Positions 14,556-22,629 are shown, counted from the stretch's first letter. The stretch: 40,386 nucleotides of DNA from Rhodospirillaceae bacterium (GCA_002709955.1 PAQY01000024.1:1-40386), one strand, 5' to 3'. Made by a program: numbers and translations. The notes: generated from the sequence alone by a model not told the origin.

Positions 14556-15664
14556 TTTGGCACTCCCATTTGCATGAATTCACGCTCGGATAGGCGATCT
14601 GCGACCAGATGTTGGGCATGGGCCGCTTCGCGCTGTTGATTGGCTGCCATCAGCCTGACGCGCAGGTTTAGGATGCGGGCGATTTCAGCTTTGGCGTAGG
14701 TATTGAGTTCCCACGCGGCTTTCGCATTTGGTTGGGTATCGATCTGCAGAACGATCGCGCGTAGGCGGTTGATAACCTGCATTGTTGTCGCGTGGCTGCT
14801 TGCCGCATAGTAGACGCCTGCATCCGAGATGTTGGCGTATTCAGCGAGGGCAAAGTCCGAGGATGACAATGTGCCAAGCGCGTCCGCACCACCGACAACC
14901 GCGAGGTACTCGTTGTAGAATTTGGAGATATTGCGCACGTAGCCTTGGGTCTCGGTAAACGGTGGCACGCCGCCATACTCAATCACGCGTCCGGGGCCTG
15001 CATTATAGGCAGCGAGCGCATGGGGGATATTTCCGAAACGGTTCAACTGGGTCGTGATGTAACGGGCCCCGCCCCGCAGGTTGTCCATCGGATCATATGG
15101 ATTGACCCCGAGGTCTGACGCCGTCCCGGGCATGAGTTGGGTCAGACCGTAAGCACCAACATGGCTTTCAGCGGTGATGTTAAATCGGCTTTCCTGTTTA
15201 ATAAGTGCCTGAAATAGGCATCGCCATTGCGTGGCGGAAAGCCCTGCCCGTGCAACGCCCGGCGCACCGGCATATTCACCTGCCACACGCACAACCATCA
15301 TCTCGACGGTTTCGCGCCCCTCGCCAAAGAGGCGGCTGTTCATTGGGCTTGTATCGGTGTTGGGATAGACTGAGGCGACACCAAAATCTGCGTTGCCTTC
15401 AAGGGCGCTGATATCAAAGCCTGGGCCGGTCATAGCTGCAGAAATGGCTTCAAGCGTGCGGAGTTGATCTGCTTGTACGTCAGCGATTGAGGAGCGCTCG
15501 ACCTCTTTCTCACTTTGGGTTCCCAAGTCTTGAACAAGTGCTGTCACGCGCGAGATGGTTTGCCCGATTGCGGCATTGTCTTGCGTCGGGACACCTTGGG
15601 CGAAGCCCGAGGTCGCATGGATGCAGGCACAAAGCGCGGCTGATATGATTGCGGCGCGTCTCAT
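14552..15664 (-). CDS. Lytic transglycosylase with VirB5-like flanking helices
   Basis: The start is ATG 15664, which overlaps the lipoprotein stop; it gives 370 residues with a signal peptide ([20 protein letters not shown]). An SLT-type transglycosylase core spans about residues 145-250, with catalytic Glu158 ([12 protein letters not shown]), [16 protein letters not shown] and [18 protein letters not shown]. It should open peptidoglycan for the channel. The flanks are unusual: residues 24-90 ([18 protein letters not shown]) and 280-370 ([20 protein letters not shown]) look like the helical VirB5/TrbJ scaffold. The enzyme therefore seems embedded in a VirB5-like protein. It is one of two transglycosylases in this operon. 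Confidence 0.85.
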   Translation of the reverse strand: MRRAAIISAALCACIHATSGFAQGVPTQDNAAIGQTISRVTALVQDLGTQSEKEVERSSIADVQADQLRTLEAISAAMTGPGFDISALEGNADFGVASVYPNTDTSPMNSRLFGEGRETVEMMVVRVAGEYAGAPGVARAGLSATQWRCLFQALIKQESRFNITAESHVGAYGLTQLMPGTASDLGVNPYDPMDNLRGGARYITTQLNRFGNIPHALAAYNAGPGRVIEYGGVPPFTETQGYVRNISKFYNEYLAVVGGADALGTLSSSDFALAEYANISDAGVYYAASSHATTMQVINRLRAIVLQIDTQPNAKAAWELNTYAKAEIARILNLRVRLMAANQQREAAHAQHLVADRLSEREFMQMGVPN

Positions 15665-15867
15665 TCTGGCTGCGGCAGGGCTTCGAATGTGCAGTCTTTG
15701 CGAATTGTGGTTGAGACAGGTGCTGTTGCGGCAAAGGATATTGCTGCGCGTGTTACCACAGGCTCGCCATTCTGGCCGAAGCAGGGCGATGTTTTCTCGG
15801 TGTATTGTGCGCAGGCCGACAGCAACAGCACTGCCGAAAGCATGAGGAGGGGTTGGAAATATCTCAT
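15661..15867 (-). CDS. virB7: VirB7-like outer-membrane lipoprotein, 68 aa
   Basis: This small protein has a clear lipobox, LLLSAC, with the lipidated cysteine at residue 19. Another two cysteines (in SPCFGQNG and [10 protein letters not shown]) may pair with each other or with VirB9. Size, lipidation and place in the operon match VirB7, which anchors VirB9 at the outer membrane. VirB7 proteins share almost no sequence, so the call is by type and context. It overlaps both neighbours by four bases. Confidence 0.72.
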   Translation of the reverse strand: MRYFQPLLMLSAVLLLSACAQYTEKTSPCFGQNGEPVVTRAAISFAATAPVSTTIRKDCTFEALPQPE

Positions 15868-18239
15868 TGTGGTCTCCAGAAATCGGGGTTTGAACGCCAG
15901 TCTGCTGGCACGCGGGCCTCGCCCGTGGCTCCACCGCCAAGGATTGGCAGTAAGTCACGAAGGGCGGAGAGATCGGCATCGACAAAGACGCTGTCGCCTG
16001 CGGAGCGCACCAGTGCGATGCGTTGGCCAATGGTGGGTTGGACGAGCAATGCAGCTTCCTTGGCGTTCACGCGCAAGAAATCGTAATCGGCCACGGTGGC
16101 GCGGTCGTTAGGGAACAGGATCTGCGTCGGGACAGTTTCAACAATGGTTTTGCCAACGCGGCTGTCGCGCAACTGGCTGGGATACTGCGTCATCATGATC
16201 ACGACGCAGTTCATTTTGCGCAGGGTCACGAGCCAGTTTTCCAGACGTGCGCCGAAGTAAGGATCATCCAGCAGCTTCCATGCCTCGTCTAAGACGATGA
16301 TCGTGGGGCGGCGGTCCTCAACAACGCGTTCGATTTGGCGGAAAATGTAGGAGAGCACCGCCATACGCTCGGTTGTCATGTCGAGGATCTCTGTCATATC
16401 AAACCCGACAATGTCGCCCGAAAGATCGAGGCTTTGCCCGCGGTCTGGTTCATCAAAGACCCAGCCAAATCGCCCGCCAGGGGCCCATTCTGCGACGCGG
16501 GATTGCAGCTCGCCATCATCATCCAAAGACTGGAACAATGTCTCAAAGCTGGCAAAGCGTTGTAGAGCTACGCCCGCGTCGGCATTCTGTGTTACCGCAC
16601 CTTGGATATGGCGTGACTGTTCACCCGAAAGGGCACCGCTGCGCGTGATCAAGGTGGCCAACCAATCAGATAACCAAGCGCGCCCGCGCTCATCGATTTC
16701 AGAGGCAAGCGGGTTCAGACCCGTCGGGACGCCTGCGCGGATTTCATTGTAGCGACCACCCAATGCTCGGACTGCCATTTCCAAGCCACGATCTTTGTCA
16801 AAGAAGAACAAGCGTGCGCCGATCCGTTGCGCTTGCGCGGTGAGGAAGGCAGTCGTCAATGTTTTGCCAGTTCCCGTGCGGCCTAAAACCAGTGTGTGGC
16901 CCACAGTAGGTTCTTTGCCTGCAGAACCCGCTTCGTGGAAGTTGAAGCGATAGCCTGATGTGCCGACTGTTGGCAGGACGGCAATGCTCTGGCCCCATGG
17001 GCTTTTGTCATTGCTACGCCCTTCAACGCTGCCGTGAAGGGCTGCAAAATCAGCAAAGTTGGTTGAGGAGATCGGCGTCTTGCGGGCGCGGTAGCCAAAG
17101 TTGCCCGGGCTTTGCGCGAAGTACGTGGCTTTGAGGGCCATGTTTTCACGCACAATCACAGCCATGATTTCTTGGCCGACCCGTTTGATCTGCGCTGCGG
17201 CGCGTTCCAGCGTATCGCGATCAGGCGCATAGACTGCAATGGAAAGGTGATGGTCGCCAAAGGCGATGCGTCCGGCTTCTTGATCGTCTGCGGCCAAAGC
17301 TAGCTGATCACGCAAAGAAACGGCCGCATCATCAGAAGCATGCATCTGTCTGATGATCCGTTGGATGCGCTCGGCCATGATGTTGTTCGGGATTGGACTA
17401 AAGGAATTGGTCAGCACGATATCGAGCGGCAGGTCCAAGGCATCAAGGAGCGTCACATCTGTCAGTGCAGGATAGGATTTGATGCTGAAAAGGGCACCAT
17501 ATTTGACGGCACCCGTTGTGGCACAGGTAACAGTGACCACATCGCCATCAAACGTCGCGCGGCAATCACTGATGGTATGAGATAGGGGCAGGGGGCTTTG
17601 ACCAAATGCAATAGGTGAAAAGCTCCCCGCGTTGAGCGTATTCAAATACCCCAGCCATTCACCGCCCGTCTTTGTTAAGCGAACAGGGTTTGCCGAAGAG
17701 AGGGCCACCGCAAAGAAGCCCATCACTTCATTAAGTTCTTGGACACGCGCCGTGCGATCTTTTACCCAAGCTTTGCGGGCGAGTGCACGCAAGAACGGGA
17801 TGCGTGCCGCGAGATTGGGCCGGCGTATGACGCTGAGATACATCTGCCGCTTTGAAGGGCGCAGCCCTTTGATATGGGCGGCCCAGCGGGCATCAACATG
17901 GGATGCGAAGGTATCGCCCTCAACCGGCTTAAGGTCCAAGTCTTGCGGCACAGAAACACGGTGAATGTAGAAACCAAACGCGTTCCCGGTTTGGGCGACG
18001 ATTGCTGCAACCGCGCGCTTGAGCGCATCAAGGCGATCATCTTCGGTTGTCATCGGGTTGAGGCCATCAAGGCGAAGGGTTGCGAGGAGATCACCCTCGC
18101 GCAGAACCATCACATCGTCCGTTGCCAAAGCAAAATAGGGCAGGTGCTCCGCAAGGTAGCTTTCACGGGCAAAGCCTGATCCACCCGCTTCATGTACTGC
18201 AGGGCCATTTCTGCTCAGAGTTCCACCATCAAGCGCCAA
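15864..18239 (-). CDS. virB4: VirB4 ATPase
   Basis: This large ATPase energises pilin extraction and channel assembly at the inner membrane. I place the start at TTG 18239, giving 791 residues ([12 protein letters not shown], then [20 protein letters not shown], the usual VirB4 N-terminus). A GGGGGTG ribosome site lies 8-9 bases upstream, inside the end of virB3. An in-frame GTG at 18248 is an alternative. Walker A is GRTGTGKT at residues 453-460 (Lys459). Walker B is IIVLDEAW with Asp651 and Glu652. The motif [14 protein letters not shown] follows, as in the family. The start overlaps the virB3 stop by 11 bases, implying coupling. Confidence 0.95.
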   Translation of the reverse strand: MALDGGTLSRNGPAVHEAGGSGFARESYLAEHLPYFALATDDVMVLREGDLLATLRLDGLNPMTTEDDRLDALKRAVAAIVAQTGNAFGFYIHRVSVPQDLDLKPVEGDTFASHVDARWAAHIKGLRPSKRQMYLSVIRRPNLAARIPFLRALARKAWVKDRTARVQELNEVMGFFAVALSSANPVRLTKTGGEWLGYLNTLNAGSFSPIAFGQSPLPLSHTISDCRATFDGDVVTVTCATTGAVKYGALFSIKSYPALTDVTLLDALDLPLDIVLTNSFSPIPNNIMAERIQRIIRQMHASDDAAVSLRDQLALAADDQEAGRIAFGDHHLSIAVYAPDRDTLERAAAQIKRVGQEIMAVIVRENMALKATYFAQSPGNFGYRARKTPISSTNFADFAALHGSVEGRSNDKSPWGQSIAVLPTVGTSGYRFNFHEAGSAGKEPTVGHTLVLGRTGTGKTLTTAFLTAQAQRIGARLFFFDKDRGLEMAVRALGGRYNEIRAGVPTGLNPLASEIDERGRAWLSDWLATLITRSGALSGEQSRHIQGAVTQNADAGVALQRFASFETLFQSLDDDGELQSRVAEWAPGGRFGWVFDEPDRGQSLDLSGDIVGFDMTEILDMTTERMAVLSYIFRQIERVVEDRRPTIIVLDEAWKLLDDPYFGARLENWLVTLRKMNCVVIMMTQYPSQLRDSRVGKTIVETVPTQILFPNDRATVADYDFLRVNAKEAALLVQPTIGQRIALVRSAGDSVFVDADLSALRDLLPILGGGATGEARVPADWRSNPDFWRPQ

Positions 18240-18507
18240 AGCTATCACCCCCGTGATAAGTGCGGTTTTTGGTGGAACGAACAGTGCCGAAAGAGATGCG
18301 CAGCACCTCAAAAAAATGAGGTTCTTTATCCGCGACAAACCAAAGAACGGGGTAGGCGATAATCCCGATCAGGAAAAAGATCAGAGATTTCGTCCAGATA
18401 AACGGCAGAACGACCCCCATGGCCAAGACCACCAGATATCCGACAGGGAGACCCAGATACTTGGGTGGCCGCGCAAGGCCGAGGAAAAGGGGGGATCGTT
18501 CCGCCAT
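18229..18507 (-). CDS. virB3: VirB3 inner-membrane protein
   Basis: This 92-residue membrane protein begins MAERSPLFLGLARPPKYLGL, the standard VirB3 N-terminal signature. Two membrane segments follow (about residues 21-38 and 41-57), then EPHFFEVLRISF. VirB3 works with VirB4 and VirB6 in pilus assembly. An in-frame ATG six codons upstream (18525) is possible but would overlap virB2 and leaves the family start inside. No strong ribosome site precedes either start, so coupling to virB2 is likely. Confidence 0.92.
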   Translation of the reverse strand: MAERSPLFLGLARPPKYLGLPVGYLVVLAMGVVLPFIWTKSLIFFLIGIIAYPVLWFVADKEPHFFEVLRISFGTVRSTKNRTYHGGDSFGA

Positions 18508-18511
18508 CGGT

Positions 18512-18793
18512 TCAAGTGAACCCATCTACGATGGTGCCCGCTGAGAAGATCAGCACGATCCCGATGATCACAGAGGCAAACCATCCCCAGTTCAGCCGTC
18601 CCATCATGCACATGAAGCCTGTCCCAATGACTGCAAGTGTGGCCACGGCAATGCCAATTGGTCCCGTGAGTGCGGCTTCGACCGTTTCCAGCATCGTTTG
18701 AATAGGTGACAAGTCTTGCGCGAAGGCAGGGGAGGCGGCGAGCGCTATGGCTGCGGCCATCAGTGGCAGGTATCGTGAGTGGTGTCTTGGCAT
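18512..18793 (-). CDS. virB2: VirB2 major pilin
   Basis: This 93-residue pilin precursor has a signal peptide with cleavage after SPAFA (about residue 25). The mature part has two hydrophobic helices (residues about 43-60, IGIAVATLAVIGTGFMCMMG, and 70-88, FASVIIGIVLIFSAGTIVDG) joined by a short loop carrying the single Arg. This is the T-pilin architecture. It precedes virB3 in the canonical order. Confidence 0.93.
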   Translation of the reverse strand: MPRHHSRYLPLMAAAIALAASPAFAQDLSPIQTMLETVEAALTGPIGIAVATLAVIGTGFMCMMGRLNWGWFASVIIGIVLIFSAGTIVDGFT

Positions 18794-18807
18794 GAAAATG
18801 TCCTTGA

Positions 18808-19515
18808 TCAGTTCAGGTCGATAATGACTGGGGCGCGTGTTGGTGCCGTGTTGGCGACGCGGATTGGCGCTGGCTGTGAAGTTCCGCCCGACAGCCGTTC
18901 ACGAATGTCGTGGATGCGTGCGATGTAGGTGCGTGTTTCGGAAAACGGGGGCACACCTGAGTACTGCTCAACACGATGCGGGCCTGCGTTGTAGGCAGCC
19001 AAGGCCAGATCAACGCTGCGAAATTCTGCCAATTGTGCGAGCAAGTAGCGTGCTGCGCCATCAAGGTTTTGGGAGACATCACGCGGATCCACCCCAAGCT
19101 CGCGCGCCGTTGCAGGCATCAGTTGGCCCAACCCATAGGCACCCTTTGGGCTGATGGCAGTGGGATTGTAGCTGCTCTCCGCTTCAATCATCGCCTGAAA
19201 CAAGACTTGCCAGTCCCGTGTTGAAAGGCCAGCTCGCGCGATGGCCCTATTGTTTTGGTGGCGGTTGGCCGTCTGATGAATGAGTGCGAGAACTTGGGCA
19301 GAGGCTCCCGCCGCAGGCGCAATTGGTGCAACGGCAACAGGTTCTGCTTCAACAGTATCTTCTGAAGTGGCCCAGTTAGGACGTGCTCCGTGAAACGTCC
19401 ACCCAGATGCCGTAGCCGAACCGTCCGCGCGAAACGCTAGAACGTCAGCCGTTGCCTTCGAGGGAAATGCTGTAGTCAGCATCAAAGCGCAAATCGCGCC
19501 CGTCGCCAAATTCAA
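18808..19515 (-). CDS. virB1: VirB1-type lytic transglycosylase
   Basis: This is an exported SLT-family transglycosylase: LFQAMIEAESSYNPTA (Glu113 is the probable catalytic residue), KGAYGLGQLMPATARELGVD and [20 protein letters not shown]. It digests peptidoglycan locally for pilus passage. The start is uncertain. TTG 19515 gives 235 residues and an N-terminal hydrophobic stretch ending in SKATA-DV, but it overlaps the upstream gene by 71 bp and lacks a clear ribosome site. ATG 19482 gives 224 residues with a truncated signal. A still longer reading is open but would lie mostly antiparallel to nothing and inside the upstream gene. The C-terminal 40 residues are Pro/Thr-rich. Confidence 0.85.
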   Translation of the reverse strand: MNLATGAICALMLTTAFPSKATADVLAFRADGSATASGWTFHGARPNWATSEDTVEAEPVAVAPIAPAAGASAQVLALIHQTANRHQNNRAIARAGLSTRDWQVLFQAMIEAESSYNPTAISPKGAYGLGQLMPATARELGVDPRDVSQNLDGAARYLLAQLAEFRSVDLALAAYNAGPHRVEQYSGVPPFSETRTYIARIHDIRERLSGGTSQPAPIRVANTAPTRAPVIIDLN

Positions 19516-19759
19516 GATGGTGTTTAAAAAGCCCCGGCCAGATGTTGAAGTACCGTGCTTCCGGGCCGAGCGGTGTGATCCGTGTGGACACAAGAATGGC
19601 TTCCGGTTCACCGTCACGTAGGTAAATGCACTGGTAGCGCGGCTTGCCATCGTCCGTGAACCCCACGAGTTCATACCGGCAGCGGAATGCAACTTCCCTC
19701 TTTTGAAGGTCTTTGACCCCATCAAGTGTGATCAAGATTTGATTGCGCGCTATCGGCAT
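19445..19759 (-). CDS. First gene of the T4SS operon, unknown function, 104 aa
   Basis: The start ATG 19759 follows an excellent ribosome site (GGGGGAGAG), which sits inside a hairpin. The 104-residue product (MPIARNQILITLDGVKDLQK) lacks a signal peptide and membrane segments. It has mixed beta-strand character with YQCIYLRDGEPEAILVSTRI and a negatively charged C-terminus. I do not recognise the family. As the first cistron behind the promoter, overlapping virB1, it may be a cytosolic regulator or chaperone of the system, but this is inference from position only. Confidence 0.7.
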   Translation of the reverse strand: MPIARNQILITLDGVKDLQKREVAFRCRYELVGFTDDGKPRYQCIYLRDGEPEAILVSTRITPLGPEARYFNIWPGLFKHHLEFGDGRDLRFDADYSISLEGNG

Positions 19760-19761
19760 TT

Positions 19762-19782
19762 GGACTCTCCCCCTGAGAGTCC
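19762..19782 (-). promoter_or_regulatory. Hairpin enclosing the first Shine-Dalgarno of the T4SS operon
   Basis: In mRNA sense it reads GGACTCTC, loop AGGGG, GAGAGTCC, a perfect 8-bp stem two bases before the ATG at 19759. The ribosome site AGGGGGAGAG lies partly in the loop and partly in the 3' arm, so folding would hide it. It could also be a DNA operator, since it is a dyad just downstream of the predicted transcription start. Confidence 0.55.
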
Positions 19783-19796
19783 TTCTAGTCCGACCC

Positions 19797-19825
19797 AGTA
19801 CAAGCGGAAAGACACATTGAGTCAA
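19797..19825 (-). promoter_or_regulatory. Predicted sigma-70 promoter of the T4SS operon
   Basis: On the minus strand, TTGACT (19820-19825) and TGTACT (19797-19802) are separated by exactly 17 bp. A start near 19790 gives a leader of about 30 nt containing the Shine-Dalgarno hairpin. No competing promoter closer to the ATG is evident. Confidence 0.5.
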
Positions 19826-19891
19826 TATGATATATTGCAGAATTTAACAAAATGCTAAACCATAGGATGAAACCTAGCAAAGGAGTCTCCG

Positions 19892-20470
19892 ATGAAACGA
19901 CTTATTTTGTCAGCATTCTTTGGTGTTTTGACGACGCTCAGTTCGCCCCAGAAGGCGCAGGCCTACGATATAGACTGTGCGATTATGCTCTGTATGGCGG
20001 GTGGATTTCCTCCGAGCGCGGTCTGCGCGCGAGCTTATCGCACTATGATCCGCCGCATCACCCCGTGGCCCAGCCGACCGCCTTTTGGGATTTGCACCTT
20101 CGCTGCAGTGCCCGTTGAGCTTGGTGGTCCGGGTGGGGAAGGCGAGGTTGATACGAACCTGCCAGAATACGAATGGCTCAATCGCACCCATGTGATTTGG
20201 TTCACAGGTCGGTCCTACACGCCGCGTGACGATCCAAGGCAGTGGGATTGGAGTATTCGATTCTGTGACCGCGAAAACAGAACCTGCCGATACATCGCGC
20301 GGGTTTACGGATCTCACAGCCGTTGGCCGAGTTCATTTGTGTCCGAGAGCGGCCAAACCATTTTGCTGCCCGTTGGGCGGAGGTTTGGGAACTTCTACTC
20401 ACGCGATATCATGGTCGAATATGGCGACTATGAAGGAAATATGGGCCATTCAGATTGGTTTTCATACTGA
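19892..20470 (+). CDS. Exported Cys-containing protein next to the T4SS operon, 192 aa
   Basis: AAAGGAG at 19880-19886 precedes ATG 19892. The signal peptide (residues 1-24, ending QKAQA) is followed by DIDCAIMLCMAGGFPPSAVC and a MIRRITPWPSRPPF segment. I recall such Cys-rich TPWP-containing exported proteins beside conjugation genes of rhizobial and Rhodobacteraceae plasmids, but I cannot name a family. The C-terminal half is aromatic and polar with another Cys pair (RFCDRENRTCRY). It is divergent from the T4SS operon with 132 bp between starts, so they may share a control region. A periplasmic or surface role in mating, such as entry exclusion or pilus accessory, is speculative. Confidence 0.75.
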   Translation: MKRLILSAFFGVLTTLSSPQKAQAYDIDCAIMLCMAGGFPPSAVCARAYRTMIRRITPWPSRPPFGICTFAAVPVELGGPGGEGEVDTNLPEYEWLNRTHVIWFTGRSYTPRDDPRQWDWSIRFCDRENRTCRYIARVYGSHSRWPSSFVSESGQTILLPVGRRFGNFYSRDIMVEYGDYEGNMGHSDWFSY

Positions 20471-20487
20471 GCAGGGATCTGCGTTGA

Positions 20488-20940
20488 TTAAAGCGGTGTG
20501 CAAGGTTTGAGGATGACGGCAGACAAGTCGACCTTCTTAGGATCGACCAGCCAACGGCGAACGGTTGATCCGTCATTCCAGCGATAGTCGATCAGTACGA
20601 GGAAAAGATTGCCCTGACGATGCTCAAACCCTTCTTGAAATGGCGCAGCAAGCAGCTGTGAGCGTCCAGACTCCTTTGGATCATCTGAGGTTTCGTCATT
20701 GACGGTTTTTGCTCTCATACTGGGGGTGATCAAAATTGGTTCGATCAACTCAGATGGATCGACATCAAGTGCCAAAGCTAACTTCTGCAAGGTTGCGATG
20801 GTCGTGGAGTACTTCGAACGTTCGAGCTGGCCAACATAGCCCCCGTCAAGCCCCGCCTTAAGTGATAGGGCCTCTTGGCTAAGGGACTGAAGTCGCCTTA
20901 GATTTCTGATATTTGTACTAACTCGATCTCGTAAATCCAT
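20488..20940 (-). CDS. XRE-family transcriptional regulator, 150 aa
   Basis: Residues about 9-65 are a Cro/CI helix-turn-helix: IRNLRRLQSLSQEALSLKAG and YVGQLERSKYSTTIATLQKL, ending in ALDVDPSELI. The C-terminal half (NLFLVLIDYRWNDGSTVRRW) may be a sensing or dimer domain. ATG 20940 is inside repeat copy A, and the promoter region is within that repeat (possible -10 TATACT about 20981-20986 on the minus strand). It lies between conjugation genes and the DUF3800 locus and could control either side. Confidence 0.85.
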   Translation of the reverse strand: MDLRDRVSTNIRNLRRLQSLSQEALSLKAGLDGGYVGQLERSKYSTTIATLQKLALALDVDPSELIEPILITPSMRAKTVNDETSDDPKESGRSQLLAAPFQEGFEHRQGNLFLVLIDYRWNDGSTVRRWLVDPKKVDLSAVILKPCTPL

Positions 20941-20995
20941 GCGAGATCAATGGCTTGATTTTTGCAGGTAGTGCGACGGAGTATACTACAGATTC
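20924..20995. repeat. Imperfect 72-bp direct repeat, copy A (5' end and promoter of XRE gene)
   Basis: This block shares long identical stretches (CGATCTCGTAAA, GATCAATGGCTTG, ACGGAG, GATTC) in the same order and overall length with 22126-22197. In copy A it covers the first codons and the upstream region of the XRE gene. Confidence 0.7.
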
Positions 20996-21300
20996 CGACG
21001 GTTCGAATGTTTTTAGCCGCGGGATCGATTTCACCAAAAAGCCTGAGTTGGTCGACCCAAGAATGCTCTATGTCTATTGGGGGCAGCAATAGTTGTCTCT
21101 CGCTACGTTCGAGCCGATGTCGTCCGTGGTTGCAGTCAAGACTGTGCCTCTGGTCGGGGTCACAAAAGCGTGTTGGCGCACTCATAGCGCTTCAAAATTG
21201 AAGCGGGTTGTCCCTCGCAGACTTCAAAAAGCTTGACTTTGGAACGCTGAACCCTCATGTAAAGGATGAGGCGCAAGCTTGTATTGCCCTCTTTCCGAGG
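20996..21300. other. Gene-poor 305-bp stretch upstream of the DUF3800 gene
   Basis: Both strands carry short open frames (for example FLAAGSISPKSLSWSTQECS on the plus strand) without ribosome sites. The sequence feels like one of the dispersed non-coding repeats of Rhodobacteraceae, which is a recollection. Towards the right, TTGACT (21233-21238) and a small stem CCTCAT/ATGAGG (about 21254-21273) precede the terminator-like hairpin at 21301, so a short untranslated RNA is conceivable. Confidence 0.35.
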
Positions 21301-21322
21301 CCCACGCGTAAGCGTGGGTTTT
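21301..21322 (+). terminator. Intrinsic-terminator-like hairpin ahead of the DUF3800 gene
   Basis: CCCACGC (21301-21307), loop GTAA, GCGTGGG (21312-21318), then TTTT. It is a compact GC-rich stem with a T-run, 20 bp before the predicted DUF3800 start. It would end an upstream transcript or attenuate DUF3800 expression. Confidence 0.65.
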
Positions 21323-21341
21323 CGTGTTTGTGGAGATATGT

Positions 21342-22085
21342 TTGACTTACATAGTGTATTTGGACGAATTTGGACACATCGGACCATACGTTAGCCGAAC
21401 AGATCCACGTCACAATGATAGTCCTGTCTTTGGTTTAGCCGGATTCGCGTTACCGATTGACCAGGTACGCGGGTTCGGGACTTGGTTTTTTCAACGCAAA
21501 CAGGAGCTCCTTGCCTTTGAAATCGCTCGGGCAGGGCAGCATGCGGCGGTCTGGGAAAAGAAAGGGGCGAGCCTTTACACTGTAACCAACGTTACAAAAT
21601 ATGCCGAACTTCGCCGTTTCACCTTCCGATTGTTCAACAAGATTGATACGTTAGGCGGCTTTTTGTTTCATGTCGGCGGTACAAAACCTCACCCGCCAGG
21701 AGAACATAATCCGAACCAACTATATCGCATTGTGTTGAGAGAGGCGATCAAGCGCCTAAACCAGCACTGTGAGGAAGACTGTGATCCGAATGAAAATTTC
21801 ATTCTGACGCTTGATGAGCATGATCAGCGTGACGCGTTGATTACCGAGGCTGCCATAGCGATGTACAATCCAGCCGAGCCTAGGCGCTGCCTAATTGAGC
21901 CACCGTTCCAGGTCGAAAGTCACCGCTATCAAACGATGCAGGCTGCAGATTGGATTGCAGGACTTGTTGGGCGCCTTGGTGCGGTTTGGAAAGCACCTCT
22001 AGAATATCCAGAAAATGAAATCTTCCGGACATACTTTGAAGACCGGTTCAATCAAAAGTCGGTTCGAAGTGGTATTCGCGGTTAG
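21342..22085 (+). CDS. DUF3800 domain protein, 247 aa
   Basis: I chose TTG 21342 (MTYIVYLDEFGHIG) because GGAG at 21332-21335 precedes it and the family begins with this strand; a GTG at 21324 is the alternative. The acidic residues of DUF3800 are in place: VYLDEFGH near the N-terminus (Asp8, Glu9), FILTLDEHDQRD in the middle, and MQAADWIAGLVGRLG near the C-terminus. The family is thought to have an RNase H-like fold, with such acids as possible metal ligands; its role is unknown but it is frequent near mobile and defence genes. It is the only intact gene between the two 72-bp repeats other than the start of the XRE gene. Confidence 0.85.
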   Translation: MTYIVYLDEFGHIGPYVSRTDPRHNDSPVFGLAGFALPIDQVRGFGTWFFQRKQELLAFEIARAGQHAAVWEKKGASLYTVTNVTKYAELRRFTFRLFNKIDTLGGFLFHVGGTKPHPPGEHNPNQLYRIVLREAIKRLNQHCEEDCDPNENFILTLDEHDQRDALITEAAIAMYNPAEPRRCLIEPPFQVESHRYQTMQAADWIAGLVGRLGAVWKAPLEYPENEIFRTYFEDRFNQKSVRSGIRG

Positions 22086-22125
22086 GTCGTGATGTCAACT
22101 GAGTTTGCTGCCATTTGCACCACCG

Positions 22126-22197
22126 CGATCTCGTAAACTCATGAGGGATCAATGGCTTGTTTTTGCCAAATATTTCAACGGAGCATGATATTGATTC
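22126..22197. repeat. Imperfect 72-bp direct repeat, copy B (relic of an XRE-gene 5' end)
   Basis: Counterpart of 20924-20995. On the minus strand the relic starts ATG at 22142 with MSLRDR, echoing MDLRDR of the intact regulator, but the frame stops after 15 codons. The hicA homology begins immediately to its right, so this looks like a recombination junction. Confidence 0.65.
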
Positions 22198-22198
22198 T

Positions 22199-22300
22199 GT
22201 GGTTGCGACGTTTCATTGCCCACACCCTGCCAAGGAAGCCAAACGCTATCAGGTGCGCGCCGCTCGCGCATTCTTGGAACGGATCGGAGTAACGCCATGA
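22199..22300 (+). pseudogene. hicA: hicA toxin, 3' remnant only
   Basis: The frame reads VVATFHCPHPAKEAKRYQVR, then AARAFLERIGVTP and stop. This is the C-terminal half of HicA/YcfA-type toxins as I know them. The N-terminal part, including the Gly-Ser/Asn-His catalytic segment, is missing, replaced by repeat copy B. No start codon with a ribosome site opens this frame. The stop overlaps the hicB ATG (ATGA), the normal hicA-hicB coupling. The toxin is therefore probably dead while the antitoxin gene is intact. Confidence 0.75.
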
Positions 22301-22629
22301 CCAATATTATGACCTACAAAGGCTATTCGGCCCGCATAGAGTATGATGATGAAGATGGCATTTTCACAGGCCGTCTCGCCGGTATCAGTGATGGTATTGG
22401 CTTTCATGCTGACACGGTTGAGGCGTTGCGGGAAGCCTTTCATGAAGCGGTTGAAGACTACGTTGAGACTTGCGCAAAGGTCGGCAAGGAGCCGCAAAAA
22501 GCATTCTCGGGTCAAGTCATGTTTCGCGTCGATCCCGAGGTACACCGCAAGGCGGCACTCGCGGCGGAGCTGTCTGGCAAAAGCCTGAACCAATGGGCCG
22601 AAGAAGTTCTTGGTCGCGCGGCGGAGTAA
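22297..22629 (+). CDS. hicB: HicB-type antitoxin, 110 aa
   Basis: MTNIMTYKGYSARIEYDDED opens the HicB partial RNase-H-like fold (GIFTGRLAGISDGIGFHADT, ALREAFHEAVEDYVETCAKV). A C-terminal ribbon-helix-helix follows (SGQVMFRVDPEVHRKAALAA, SGKSLNQWAEEVLGR), which in this family binds DNA and autorepresses. ATG 22297 has GGAG ten bases upstream, inside the hicA remnant. Residues are complete, so it may still neutralise HicA toxins encoded elsewhere or act as a repressor. A longer reading from 22216 is only the shadow of the hicA remnant. Confidence 0.88.
   Translation: MTNIMTYKGYSARIEYDDEDGIFTGRLAGISDGIGFHADTVEALREAFHEAVEDYVETCAKVGKEPQKAFSGQVMFRVDPEVHRKAALAAELSGKSLNQWAEEVLGRAAE

Noticed and set aside
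20962-21201. Short frames on both strands upstream of DUF3800
   Set aside because: No ribosome sites, Ser/Cys/Arg-biased composition; more like dispersed non-coding repeat sequence.
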